Shown here piece by piece: positions 47,727-60,907 of a stretch of DNA of 64,000 bases (positions are counted from its first letter, which is position 1; every line of letters begins with the position of its first letter). A model generated the notes under the pieces. That model was not told the DNA's origin, made no database searches, and saw only the letters and a program-made list of their open reading frames with translations. Origin of the DNA: Microstegium vimineum (taxonomy: Eukaryota; Streptophyta; Magnoliopsida; Poales; Poaceae); NCBI GenBank assembly GCA_022036555.1, contig CM039134.1, forward strand, positions 7,626,818 through 7,690,817. Reading direction: 5' to 3'. The translations under genes were made by a program, and so were the position numbers.

Positions 47727-50454
47727 TGTACGTTCTGTGCGCTCCCCGCCGCGGCGGCGGACGGACGGAGTAGTCGAGGCGGCGTGTGCTGTCTCTGGCT
47801 GATGCGTGCCCACCACGGCGGCGCGCGGACGGGAGCTTATTAGGCGGCGTGGCGGGGAGAGGCGAACTATAATAAGCCCTGGCTTTGCTTGGTTGCTTGG
47901 ACTTGGGGGTTTTAGGCGCAGCGAGGACGAGGCTCAAGGCTCGACACGACGATCGCGTCACGTTTGTTTTTGTACGGCGAACCGATTCCAGGGCCGCGCG
48001 CGTATGCGTATCGAAGGTGGACTCGCAGGAACGGCCTGCAAACGGGAACGAGTTCCGGGTTCGGGCCATGCGCGTTATTCTTGGCGAACCCGTTACCGTT
48101 GTTGCCATCATATCGCAGATTCACTTCACATGCTCATCATATCTACTGACTATACATACTGCTATAGAAAAGAAATCCAGGGGTGTTTTATATATATATA
48201 TATATTTGGATCGAGGAATATGGGTGGGTTCACGTCCTTCTCATTGTTTTCTTTAATTTCCTTGGTATGATCTATTGCCACGCGCACGTCATACCAAACG
48301 TACTTTTTACAATCTGAGATGATCACCGAGAACATGGTTTGGAAACTGAACTTGCAATTCAAATTCATCTTGCGTAGGTACATATATGTGTGGTCTAGTG
48401 ATTCACACCCTCTCACAATCGATAACTCGATAAAGATAACGTAGGTACACTTGATGGTGTAACCATAAATAAAAACTCTACTACGAGATGATCATGGACT
48501 CGTTGAGCCGTGCGACACCGAGCAAACGACACCTCCACTTGGTAGGTTAGTGTTTGATGTCTTATCCGAACTCTAGATCCTTGGTAGTAGGCTATCCCGA
48601 CGGTGGTTGGCGGTGGGTGTGCAGGGTAGCAAGGAGGTGTAGCATCGCTGGCCATGGGGGTGGGGGTGGAGGTGGAGAGGGCGGTTTTGGGGCCTTTGGG
48701 TGGAGCAAGGACGGGGGGAGGCTTGTTGGCGATCAGTTGACGAATACAACGAATTAGCGGACAACAGGGTCGACGGGTGGGGCAGGTAGTGGGCAGTGTG
48801 GCAAGGCGACATGTCAATGGCGGCGGCGGGCGGTGATAGGAGAGGGCGACAGGCGAAGTCACATCACGAGCAACATTAATCCAGTAGGGACACAAAGCCT
48901 CCTTAGGGCAACAACAACAACAGAGGCATACAAACCTGTTAGCCAGAACCAAAAACAGTGATACACATAGGCATTGATAATCTTGGGGTCTCCAAACTCC
49001 CAACACAATGAGCACTCTCTCTCTCTCTCTCTCTCTCTCTCCGCTATGATTATTCCAGAGCCTAAACCCACACACCTTTATCCTATCTCCGTCTTTGGCA
49101 CCAAGGATATGGATGTAATTTCTGACAAACGTGTCACAGGTTCTCTTGGTCTTGTTTCTAACACACATCCAAATGGGTGCTCTGAACTTTTGTCACATGA
49201 AGCAGTGAATGTCTCTTCAGGCATATGTGACATGCTACAAAGTTAGTTGTGGTGACATGGATAGCCGAGGTACACATGGAGCTTGGGGCAGCACGCCACG
49301 TCGGCACCATGGAGTGTTGGGGAAGCCCTAGGGCAGCTCCTGCCTCAATCAAAAGTTACTACCATATAGATACAAAGAATAGTTAGAGTTATCTTTCCTC
49401 CACTGCAGGCCACATTACTTTATTTGCTGTTGACCTTAGTATTGTCTCTCCCATGGCGTCTTTGCTCTCTCACAGCTTTCGCAAAAAGTAGTGATTTCTG
49501 TGTTATGTGAGTTGAGACACTCGCATTCTCTGCATGATACTCTGACATGCTGCGGAGCTACTATCTAGGATGAGATGGATGATTGATGTGCAGGTGGAGG
49601 CTAGGGCTACAAGTCACGGTGGCGCGTTGGACAAGCCCTGGTAGCTACAGTATTTAGCAAGCCGAAGGCACGTGAATCCTACGTCAGTCATACTGCCACA
49701 CTGCGGAAGCATGCATTTTGCCCGGCACTGGTGCCTGCCGTCGCTGAAGCCACCGTAGACCAGTTGCGCAAGATCCTCTTCGGCCACCAAGTCACAAACC
49801 AGCCCTGCTGTGCGGAACCAGCATCGTGTCATGACACCTGCCGCCGCCGCCTTGGCAGGTACGCTGCAGCGCCATCGCCGCCGGGGCGTCCTCCTGGCCC
49901 CTTCGCCCCCCCTGGAGGTGCTCGCTTGATCGTCCTTTCCTAGTTTGGACCAAGAGCAAGCGACGAGTTGCCAACGACAAACATCGGCACACCGCACACA
50001 CCAAACAAATTCTCCAGGAGGCCAGGCCTGCTATAACCGCTCTTTCCTAGGGAGCTTGTGCCCTGGCCTGGGATGGCGGGCACCGCGTGTATGGATCTGT
50101 TGGGATTTTCACCACCGAGACAAGGCAAAACAGCCATCATCAATAGTTAAATTTTCGCCCGTTAAGGAAAAAAATAAAGAAGCTTCAACACAATACCATC
50201 TCTCATAAACCACGTATGTTGGGTTTTACACAAAAGTCACTAGACTACAATCATACAATCTTTTGCCCTGCAGAGGTACGCTACAAGAAACCCCTCTTTA
50301 CTGTCAGCAATGCTGGAGGCAAACTACTAGTGCCGGCACCGTAGGCACACGCATGCAAGCGATTTCACCTACCGGCAAAAGTTGCTGACGCAATAATAGT
50401 ACATAACACTAGTATTTGAATCCAGTGCCACCATGGCAGCCCAAGAGTTTGAAT
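47727..50454. other. DUF1664 promoter side, intergenic DNA and SSRP1 3' flank
   Basis: Just upstream of DUF1664 the sequence is GC-rich with a TATA-like stretch (ACTATAATAAG) near 47868. A (TA)n tract lies at about 48189-48206. No recognisable gene follows. A plus-strand open stretch at about 49040-49245 reads KPTHLYPISVFGTKDMD and could be retroelement debris. A GC-rich Pro/Arg stretch at 49730-49940 also matches nothing known to me. The last 200 bases should be SSRP1 3' UTR. Confidence 0.4.
49015..49041 (+). repeat. (CT)n microsatellite
   Basis: About 13 uninterrupted CT units. On the minus strand it creates a false Arg-Glu repeat in an open frame. Confidence 0.95.
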
Positions 50455-53400
50455 CTAGTCAGACTCGTTGCCAGAATCCACATCAGCTGTAGCTTCACCA
50501 CGATAGACGGCAGCCTCTTTTTCATAACGTTTCTTGTCGACCTGGGCCTGCTGGATGTAAGGCTGCTTGTCTTCGCCTGCTCATGACAAGGAACGTGGGA
50601 ACCGTAAGCACACAGATTTTGTTTTAGCTGTAAACATGATGACAAAACATTGCAAAATTTGCCTCGCAGATGAAACAATGCTGATACTATTACTCGGATA
50701 ATATAACGGAGAGTGATCTAGAATATTACTTGACATCTTTTGCCACATCTCCCCAAGCTTCTTCGCAATCTCAGTCGTAGGCAAATCTGGGTTGCTGCTC
50801 TTCATGTTCTGCATCATCAAAAAGAAACTTAAACTTCTGTTCAATATCAGTTTCTAGTGTGGGAAAGTTTTTGCTCTACCCCCGGTGTCACAAAATATCT
50901 TACAACCTAATATGCTGGGGCATTATTAACCAAAGCAACTTACTCCTCGCTCAGCCATTGAGAAGTACATGAACGGTGTCATTGCTCTTTTGGGGGCATT
51001 AGGATCTTTTTTCTTCTTTGCCTTTTTCTTCTCATGTCCTTCACCATCCCTGCCCTTAGGCTTCCTTTTCTGAACTGGTTTTGAACTGCTTGCTTCCTTC
51101 TTGGATGATTTCTGTGGAGAAAAACAACTGCATATTACTACATCATGGCTTCAGGCTTGCTACTGGTCTACAAAAACAATAAATTTTAAAATACCTCTTT
51201 TTCACCACCACTATCACTAGCATCTGATTCCTCATCACCAGAGTCATCGGTAGGAGATCCACTATCATCCTTATCCGCAACAAAATCTTCATCCTAAAAT
51301 GAAGATAAATAACAATTACACAGAAGAGCTCAGTAATAAGATTAACAAGGCAGCATCAAGCAACATAACAAGAAGGCAACATACTATGTCAAAAAAAAGA
51401 AGGCAACATACCTCTTCATCACTTTCATCATCCCCAGCCTGATTCTTAATACGCTCTAGATGTGGATCAACAGCATCATCATCAGTGTGTCGTAGAACAT
51501 CTGTAACTACACCACTTGCACCTTGACCATCTCCTCCAAGGTTCATTATTTTAATGTTCTTTCCACTAAAAAATGTCAAAAATAAGAATAGAAAACTTAA
51601 GTTTCTGTATAAAATGAAAGATGGTGAAGGCAATAAAAGGGACAACATACTTGATGAAATTGAAGAGGTTGTGGTACTCATTCCTTTGAATATTTCTGAA
51701 GAGATGCTCTTGGTCATTTTTCAGTTTGACAAGAAGATCAAAATAGTGAGATGATATACTGGCACCCCCAGCACCATGGCGTTCAAATTCAACATACTCA
51801 ATCTGCATTGAGAATGTAATAAACAGCGGTTACTACAAATCGACACTGAGAGTTCCTACCACAAATATAAACTGATACCTCCTCATGAAGAATGAGTGTA
51901 GGTGGCTTTGGCATGAAGAAGAAACCCTTTTCGAGTGGATACAACAGTCCATCTTCGGCTTTGAGTGATGATTTAACTGCATATCCATCTTGGCAACTTC
52001 TGAAAGAACCTGGCCTTGTGACTTTAGCACCAGATAGACCACGGAGGACTTTGGTAAATACCTCATGTATTAGACCCTATGGATATATTGAGAACAGTGT
52101 CAGAGAAAGTGAATAATTTAAGTGTAGTTACCAGCAAGTATCTATTGCATACTTGTTAAAAGAAATAAAAAATGACATGAGAATTACATGCTACTGTCAT
52201 AGTCCAATAAATGGAAGATTGCCTAAATGGCAATTTTTTCAAGGATTTCCAAAACTTAAGCTCTACATCTTCATACTTGTAAAAATCAGCATGTATTATC
52301 TTTTAGAAAAATAAAGAAGGCGAAGCCATGAAGCCTTAGCTGTCCATGAAGAGGAAAAAAAAATATCTGCCCAGTAAATTACCACCAAAAGCATGCAATA
52401 TTGTATAAAATCAGCACATGTATTGACTTAAGAGCACAGAAATTCAGACTATCAATGTTCAATCCTTTTTGTATAATTATAGCAGCACATACTAGTTACT
52501 ACAACCATCCTCCCAAAACCCAAATGTATCTTAAATATTATGGTTTAGCCTCCTGTAAAGAGAGGCAGAATATTACAATTTATCCCGTCTGATACTGTCT
52601 CTCATAATACCCAACAAATTCAGATCATAAATTGCATGGATGAGTGAAGGAAAGTATAATCAGGAATAGATTGGATTGATTGATATGAGGCAAGGTACAA
52701 TTACATATATATACAGGCAAGGATCCAGAATCCTATAAGGATCAAGAGTCCAGAGTCCTATAAGGATCAGGAGTCCTTGCCGTATCCGTATCTATCTGGC
52801 CTGCCATATCTATCTAACCCAAACAGTCATGCGCCGATTAGGGTCCTGACCAGCCCAAAGGGCGCCTATTCTAACACACCCCCGCAGTCCAAACGTCAGC
52901 CACTTTGCACGTTTAGACTGGACCGAAACTCCGTGAAGACCGAAGAAGGCAGCCCTTTGGTGAAGATATCCGCATATTGTGAAGTGGTAGGAACATGCTG
53001 GACACGGAGATCACCAATGGCAACTCGCTCTCGAACGAAGTGAAGATCAATCTCAATGTGCTTGGTACGCTGATGCTGAATTGGATTGGAGGACATGTAG
53101 ACTGCGCTGATGTTGTCACAATACACCAGCGTGGCGCGCCGAAGGGGCGTGTGCAGCTCGATGAGAAGTTGTCGCAGTCAGGTGGCTTCTGCAACTCCAT
53201 TAGCCACTGCGCGATACTCAGCTTCAGCACTGGATCTTGATACTGTGTTCTGCCGCTTGGATGACCAGGAGACTAAGTTATCACCAAGGAACACCGCATA
53301 GCCCGAGGTGGACTTGCGAGTGTCTGGACAACCGGCCCAATCAGCATCGGTGTAAACGACAAGATCCGTAGAGGAAGATGGTCGCAGCAGTAGACCAAGG

Positions 53401-56400
53401 TGAAGTGTGCCTCGGATATACCGGAGAATCCGCTTCAGGGCAGCAAGATGAGGCTCTCGAGGGGCGTGCATATGAAGGCACACTTGCTGAACGGCGTACG
53501 CAATGCCGGGCGGGTGAATGTCAGATACTGTAGGGCGCCAGCAAGACTGCGAAAGTCTGTGGCATCAGACACTTGGGCCCCGTCAGCTGCAACAATCTTT
53601 GGATTGGTGTCAACTGGAGTAGAGCAAGACTTGCATTCTGCCATACCAGCGCGATCCAGAATATCCAACATGTACTGTCGCTGGGAGAGGAGTAAACCAG
53701 CACTGCTTCGCTGAACCTGCATACCGAGGAAGTGATGCAATTCTCCCAGATCTTTCATGGCAAACTCTCGCTGCAGGGCTGAGATGATCCGCCGAAGAAG
53801 ATCAGAAGAGGAAGCTGTGAGGACAATGTCATCCACATAGAGCAACAAGTAAGCTGTGTCGGAGCCGCGATGGTAAATGAAGAGTGATGTATCTGACTTA
53901 GCTTCAACAAAACCGATGGACAGAAGGTAGGTAGCCATTCGACTGTACCAAGCACGTGGGGCCTGCTTGAGGCCGTAGAGGGACTTCTTGAGCAGGCAGA
54001 CATACGCAGGACGAGTAGGATCCTCAAACCCGGAGGGCTGCTGGCAATACTCTGTCTCATTCAGAGTCCCATGGAGAAAGGCATTCTTAACGTCGAGTTG
54101 GTGGATGGGCCAGTTGCGTGAAAGAGCCAGCGAGAGCACTGTGCGGACAGTAGCAGGCTTCACCACCGGACTGAAAGTCTCATCAAAATCCACACCAGGA
54201 CGTTGAGTGAAACCACGGAGTACCCAGCGGGCCTAGTACCTCTCAAGGGAACCATCAGACTTGAACTTATGCCGGAAGATCCACTTGCCAGTGACAACAT
54301 TGGCCCGAGGGGGGCGAGGTACGAGAGCCCAGGTGTCATTCTGCAGAAGGGCACGATGTTCTTCTTCCAAAGCCGCTCGCCAATTGGGGTCGGCAAGAGC
54401 ACTGCGGAAAGTCTTCGGCACTGGAGAGAGCGAGACGGTGTGATAAGTGGCCGGCATCCGAAAACCACTCTTCGCCCGCGAGCCCATAGCATGCTGGTTG
54501 CTCACGGGGCGAACAGGAACGGCACCCTTAGGCAAGGCAGCAGTAGTACTTGGCGATGCGGGCACAGGTGGAGGTCGAGGCTGGCGGCTGTAGTGGTGCT
54601 CGAAGAGGCGCTCGGGGCGAAGAGGCGGAAATCCGGGCGGAGGCCCGCGGGGCGCCTGTGGTGGCGCTGAACCCGTCGACGACGTAGGTGACGACGCGCC
54701 AGCTCGAAGGGCTGGCGGGACGTAGAGAGGCCCCGTCGCGGATGCCGCGCGTGGCGCGGAAGGAGGCCCCGGTGACCGGAGCGCCGGTGGGATGTAGAGC
54801 GTCGGCACCGGGAAGTCATCAGCAGCCTCGGGCGCCCCAGGCACAGTCACAGAGTGACCGGCAGGGGCGCTGGTGTCGCCAGAAGGTGCCCCAGGGTCGG
54901 CCACACGAGGACCGGCAGGGACAGCAGGAGCGTCGGAGGTGCTGGGAGACGTGCCTGCAGGAAACAAAGTGGGCGAGGGTCCAATAGGAGCTGGCACCAC
55001 ATCATCAGTAAAATCAAGAAACTCGAGGTCGGCCGGGGTGCTAGGACCATGACGTTCAGCAAAGGGAAAGGCCGTTTCATCAAAGATGACGTGCCTGGAG
55101 ATGATAACTCTATTGCTGGAAAGGTCAAGGCAGCGGTATCCTTTATGGTGCGAGGAGTAGCCTAAAAAGACAGAGAGCAGACCCTGGGAGCGAGTTTGTG
55201 AGGTGTGGTGGTAGATATGTTTGGATAACATTTGCAACCAAAAACCCGAAGATGATCATACGTAGGCAGCTTTGCAAATAATGCAAAGTGGGGTGTAGAG
55301 AGCTAGAGAGTTTTGGTAGGCAATATGTTAAGGAGGACAGTGGCTGTGGAGAGGGCCTCCACCCAATAGGAGGGAGGCATAGATGTCTGAAAGAGCAGTG
55401 AGCGAATGACATTATTGATGGTGCGAATAATGCGTTCAGCTTTACCGTTCTGAGACGAGGTGTAGGGGCAGGACATGCGAAGATGGATGCCCTGAGCGAG
55501 GAAGAAGTGGCGAGTACTCGAGTTGTCGAACTCTTTCCCATTGTCGCACTGGACCGACTTGACACGTGTGTCAAATTGAGTGGAGACATGGGCGATGAAC
55601 TGAGCCAGCGTGCTGAAAGTGTCAGATTTGAGGCGCAAAGGAAATGTCCACAAGTAATGAGTGCAGTCGTCCAGTATAACCAAGTAATATTTATAACCAG
55701 AGACACTGACAACCGGGGAGGTCCACAGATCACAGTGAATGAGATCAAACTTGCTAGACGCACGAGAGGTGGACGGATAAAAGGGCAAACGAACATGACG
55801 CCCTAACTGACAAGCATGACACAAATCTGAACAATCACTAATATGGCACGAAGTGCTGGATGCAAGTTTGGACAACGCCTCATGACCAGGGTGGCCAAGT
55901 CGTCGGTGCCACAGCGGGGAAGAAGCCTGAGCGACAAGGGAGTGAGCTGGAGGTAGGCGCAGAGGGTACAGCGGCCCGGAGCTATTGCACCTGACGATCT
56001 CGGTCCGGGAGGGAAGAGCTTTCACAGAACAACCAGCAGGGTCAAACTCCACAGAACAATTATTGTCGATAGTAAATTGGCGGACAGAGATGAGATTCTT
56101 AATGAGTTGTGGTGACACAAGAACATTATTAAGACGCAAAGAAGGAGACAACTCTGTAAAACCAGTAGCAGTGACAGGCATGACGGAACCATTACCTACG
56201 ACAATAGATGAAGGAGTAGGATACCGCGAAGGAAGAATATGTGAAAGAGAGGAGGACTGGGGATGTCATGTGGGAGGTAGCACCTGAGTCGAAATACCAG
56301 TCGCCGGACGAAGGTGGAGTCAGGGACGTGGTGCTGAAGGCGGAGGCAAGCGCCGTCGGATCCCAGGAGGGAAGGCCAGCCACGGGGTTGTAGTACCCGG

Positions 56401-59400
56401 GGGCAACCCAGTGTGCAGCACCGTCAGGGGCAGCAGCCTGGCTGTGGGTGATGAAGGCCTGCTGCTGCTGTGCGAGGAGCGCCTGCTGGTGCGCCTGCTG
56501 TTGCTACGCCTGGAGGTGAGGGGGCACCGGGATCGGTGCTAACGGAGGGCGGGGGCCTCCTGGCCACATCTGGATCGAGCCCATCCAGGGGTTGTAGTAG
56601 CTGGGCCAGGAGCGACCACCACCGGGGGCAGGCTGCTGCTGTTGCTGCGCGCTGGTGGACTGCTGCAGCAGAGCCATGGCTTCATGATGAAGCATGGCGG
56701 CACGGAGATCGACGGCGGGTGTAGGGGCACTGCCAGGGGGGGACCAGAGGGCCCCGTGGGTGGGCTGGCGGCTGCAGCGGCAGCGCGGGCAGCGGAAGGA
56801 ACGCGCGGCAAGGGGAGCCGACGCGCGGGTTAGGGCAGCGGAAGAGAGAGAGAAAAAAATTGACCTAGGCTCTGATTACCATGAAGGAAAGTATAATCAG
56901 GAATAGATTGGATTGATTGATATGAGGCAAGGTACAATTACATATATATACAGGCAAGGATCCAGAATCCTATAAGGATCAAGAGTCCAGAGTCCTATAA
57001 GGATCAGGAGTCCTTGCCGTATCCGTATCTATCTAGCCTGCCATATCTATCTAACCCAAACAGTCCTGCGCCGATTAGGGTCCTGACCAGCCCAAAGGGC
57101 GCCTATTCTAACAATGAGCATGAAAAGACATTTGGAATAATTCGTATTCAGTTCATCAATATACATCCATTTTAATATTAAAAGTCCTAGTAAATTGGAT
57201 CAACTATCTCAATATGGAGAATAGTAGGTATTAAAATAGTTCTTTTCTCAAATTATGAAAATCTAATGGAGAATACTGAACATGGAATTAAGGGGACAGC
57301 ACACTGTTGCACAGTCCTTTGATAACAGAAGATGGCCACAAAATATTAAAGGAATTCTCACTGTCCAGGTTATAGTGAAGTATCTACAAATTTGGATAGG
57401 AGTAATTGTTTGCTCAGCCTAACTTCATGTATCAACTTCAAATCCAAAAACACATTTGGCAAAGGCATAGCAGAATTATTAAGAAAGCATAGAAGGCAAG
57501 ATGCAATATGCTATTGGAAAAAAGCTCGCAGGTGACTACATATCTCTAAGCAGGGTACACAATGCTTGAGTTAGAGTTCGCCATACTCAGAAACTTGTTT
57601 CGACATGTTAATTTTTTTATTTTAGAAGCTAGATGAATCAAGTCAATAAGTAAATAGTATTCTTTCAAAGTAACAGACACCACCTTGTAAGATTCCTCAA
57701 GCCTGTCCTTGTATTTGTCAACCAACAGCTCTTTACTCAATGCCAGGTCTCTTTCAACTACTGCCTCTGTCTCAAACTATTAAGAGATGGAATAAATTAG
57801 TCTATATATTCAAAACAAGTCCTGAAACAAGTGGTAATATGACTATAACCAACTAAAATTATGAAAAAATTGCAGTGCAATACCTGAATAACAATGTGAG
57901 GATACAATGTTTGTCCTTTACGGATTGGTGGATCAAGAGTGATAACAACAAACGTATGAGGATTGTTTGACTGCAATGGGTTTAGTTACATGTCAGAGTG
58001 TAATATCACGCACAACAATAAAGCACAGCTCAACATAGGGTACAACAACAGAACCTTTGGCAAAAGAAAGAGGCGAACGATGCTGCTGTATTGGATTTTA
58101 AAATCATTAGCTTGTCCTTGGAGTCGTAGAAATGACAGATGAAGCTCAACACTATAACGTCCTCTGTATTGCCAAAGAAAAATCGTTAGCTTTTTAAGCT
58201 CAACAATCTTGTGTTTCTCATAAGGTAAATGGTTCATTTTTTTTCTCGAACATGCAGGAGATATTTTGTACCTTGGTGTAAGAATCGCAATTCCGTCAAA
58301 CGTCACAACTGGTTCTTCAGAAGAACCAACATCAGCAAATTTCAATATAGTCTCCCATAAAATCTACAGAAAATAGATAGGTTTTCATCAGTTAGTAACT
58401 TAGTATTTTGCAGCTTCAATGTGCTTCATTTACAGTGTTGTGAGCTTACGTGAGCCGGAGGGCGATTCTCATCCCCAATAAACTGAGTATTGGAAGTAGG
58501 CACATGAAAACTTAAATCCATGAGGGAGTCTTTCTACAAGCATGAGTGATCAAAATGTTAGCACAGTACTATGGCAATGCAGAAAATACGAGTGGATCCA
58601 CTAGAAGTACTGTCCACTACAAACCTCATTGGCTCCAGTAGTATCATCAACATGAAGCTCTAAGAGAACATCTGTTTTTCCTTGCATCTGGGTTTGTGCA
58701 ACATCTGCTAGGGACACTTCAAATGCTTGCTTTGAACCAACCATAAAGGTTAGCATGTTTCCTACAGAGGCAAGGGTCACAAACATTAAAATCAAACTGA
58801 ACACATGTTAATTAAAATAATAAAAGGTCAGCCAAATTACCATCTATATCAATCCCTCCACAATTTTGGCCACTAACAGAAAGCTGTTTTTCATCTGGTG
58901 TGACGCCCATATTCTTTTGTATGAAGTTGGTCAAGCTGCTCACATCCTATGCAAGAAAGGACAACATCAAATATTTTCGTCAGGTAACAATAAGAGAAAT
59001 ATATTAACCTCACCATTCATCTTTACTGAAAAGTCAAAGCATACTCTCAGAAATGACTGACAATATTTTAAGACAACCAAATCCAAAGAAAATCTGATAA
59101 CCCAAATATAATTTTGACTTCTCCATCTTTAAATAACACTGCATACAGAATCATGAACACTATTCCTTCAAATATTATCAATAGGTAAGTGTTAACTACA
59201 TAATAGATACAGTATGTACAAAAGATAGCATATTCTGCAAGACTTGTTTAGGACAGGCATACCAAGTGGCATGAAAGAATATAGTAACTGTTAACCTTAA
59301 TTTGAACAAGAGTTTGCTTTAGTGGATATAAAGATCGAACTGCTCAAGGTTTAATGAACACATGAAAAGCATATACCAAAATAAGAGATCACATATAGCA

Positions 59401-60907
59401 AGCCAGGAACTATTCAGTTTCACAGCAGAGTAACGTGGGCAAACTAAAGCATTCTCCTTTTCCATGATCTAATTCATATTAAAGCGATATTCATTATAAT
59501 CATATGCCATATTAAGATATAAAATCTGGTCAGCAATGTGGATGGACAAAATTCTAATAAAACTAGACAAAGCTAATGCTACTTTTAGCGTGTAAGTTTT
59601 GCATCAACAGATATATTCTAATTTTACTGAGAAAAGTATCCAGATTCAAGAGTGTTCTAAATACAAAATTCTCCAGATGCAGCAGCCTCTTCATTTCGAA
59701 TATCAACACCATTAATAAACTACATAATATTAAAAGCGTGCAGGAACCTGTTCACGGAAGCCAATAAATCTGTAGAACAGGCCATCCTTAATCCTGACTC
59801 CAAGCTGATATGCTCTGGGGACTTTCATCCAAGTAACTGCGGTTACATCAGCTTTGTCAATCTCAATGGTCTTTCCTCCACCTTGTCTCCTCCATGCAAA
59901 TCCACCAGAATACACTTTAAACTGACCAGGGTTCTGCACAGGTGCAAGGGTAATGACAGTATTTAATATTCTAAACGTTCACAAAAAGTAATAAATAGCA
60001 ATACCATTGAAGAGCAGCAAACAGCCAAACACAGGTGCAGAAACAGTAATAGATCTTGAAAGGAAGGAATGCAAAACATTTAGTCTCTGGATTCACAAGT
60101 ATAGGTATAATAAAAAAGATGGTCAGGCGTCAAATAAGAGTATTACTAGATCATTTTCCAATGCATGTGTTCTGAGAGTGTTCCATGTATTATAGGATCA
60201 AGGTTAGGGCAAGCATTGTTTTGTATTGTACATTAAGATAAGTACACAAAAGATATCAACAGCATGGCGAACGTTAATTGTGTCAATGGTAACACAATAA
60301 TCTGATAATAACAGAGAGAGAGTGTGCTTTCTTTCGGTGTACAGGGAAGGGGAGCCCTACAAAGGCATCATGGTGTATTGTATTCTTGTAAGCTTCAAAA
60401 ACGGAGAAGAGATTTGTAATTTCCTACTAGTAGGTATAGACGTGTCCTTGTATTCTGCAGCTGTCGAGCCTAGAACACACTCTAGCCCCCAAACCCACCG
60501 TAGAAATCTAAGGTTTCGCATGAAAACCTCGGCCAAATTGGCCAAACCCAGGCCACAACAACGAAATCCAACAAGTCAAAGTGAGGAAACGCCCCCAACC
60601 AAGCACCTGAGTGAACCAAATGGAGTAGAAAAACAAAAGAAAGCTAAATTGGGCCTAAAATGCGGCACAAACCCTAAAACCACACCAATACGCAGCCTCA
60701 GCTAATCCTCGGGAGAGTGGGGGGCCGTAATCAGTTAAAATCACTAGTTTATCAGAAGTTAGCCAGCCACAACGTCATCTCGCGATATCCTATTTCCCGA
60801 CCAAACCCTAGAATCGACCAAGCGGCGGCGGAGGCGGCAGCTGAGGAGCTTACCGAGCCGCCGCGCCCTCCGAGGAGGATGTTGTTGAAGTTGTGGCCGT
60901 CCGTCAT
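50455..60907 (-). CDS. SSRP1: FACT complex subunit SSRP1 (HMG-box histone chaperone)
   Basis: Sixteen minus-strand exons give 639 aa: 60854-60907, 59748-59933, 58841-58946, 58625-58761, 58450-58533, 58272-58363, 58055-58163, 57884-57970, 57684-57776, 51879-52076, 51651-51802, 51412-51565, 51195-51293, 50944-51111, 50730-50808 and 50455-50576. All borders are GT-AG and the length equals that recalled for maize SSRP1. Order: N-terminal dimerisation domain (MTDGHNFNNILLGG onward), SSRP1/POB3 PH-like domains (GRYSVELHLSFLRLQGQ), middle domain (GLIHEVFTKVLRGLSGAK, RNIQRNEYHNLFNFI), and an acidic stretch (DEDFVADKDDSGSPTDDSGD). A Lys-rich region and a single HMG box (about 552-622, from KDPNAPKRAMTPFMYF) follow. 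With SPT16 it removes and restores H2A-H2B dimers during transcription and replication. Intron 9 is 5.6 kb because of a same-strand copia insertion. Confidence 0.96.
52645..52876 (-). repeat. 3' LTR of the copia element
   Basis: 232 bp. It differs from the other LTR only at TATCTGGCC/TATCTAGCC and CAGTCATG/CAGTCCTG. Confidence 0.95.
52896..56700 (-). pseudogene. Copia polyprotein remnants (gag tail, protease, integrase, RT, RNase H)
   Basis: Read on the minus strand: a short Gln-rich gag remnant (about 56700-56400), then the protease site DSGATSHM (56290-56267), after which the frame breaks. Integrase at 56181-55303 has HRRLGHPGHEALSKLAS, CHACQLG, the core beginning FDLIHCDLW, and a TAG at 55303-55305. 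Next comes the Pro-rich linker and the RT start (55237-54237), ended by TAG at 54234-54236 where ERYKARW would be expected. RT continues with LDVKNAFLHGTL and the active site YVDDIV at about 53830. RNase H (53483-52896) has YTDADWAGCPDTRKSTSGY, in another frame. At least two stops and three frameshifts disable it. Confidence 0.93.
56882..57113 (-). repeat. 5' LTR of the copia element
   Basis: 232 bp, TGTTAG...CTTCA on the minus strand, flanked by the primer-binding site and the ATGAG duplication. Confidence 0.95.

Larger units (their letters stand above)
52645..57113 (-). mobile_element. Hopscotch-like Ty1/copia (Ale lineage) retrotransposon in SSRP1 intron 9
   Basis: Two 232-bp LTRs (52645-52876 and 56882-57113) differ at two positions. 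Perfect 5-bp duplications ATGAG lie at 52640-52644 and 57114-57118. On the minus strand the primer site TGGTAATCAGAGCC follows the 5' LTR (56881 downward) and the purine tract GCGGGGGTG precedes the 3' LTR. Maize Hopscotch, from memory, is about 4.83 kb with 231-bp LTRs; this copy is 4469 bp and lacks most of gag. It is in the same transcriptional orientation as SSRP1. Confidence 0.95.

Noticed and set aside
48413..49168. 251-codon minus-strand open frame between DUF1664 and SSRP1
   Set aside because: It runs through a (CT)n microsatellite that yields an Arg-Glu repeat, is low-complexity and Pro/Cys-rich elsewhere, and matches no family I know. Most likely chance.
50270..50400. CACTA transposon end suggested by CTACAAGAAACCCC
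   Set aside because: Only one degraded end-like stretch is seen, without the CACTA terminus, a partner end or a 3-bp duplication.
60322..60705. 127-codon plus-strand open frame
   Set aside because: It lies inside SSRP1 intron 1 on the other strand and shows no recognisable protein features.
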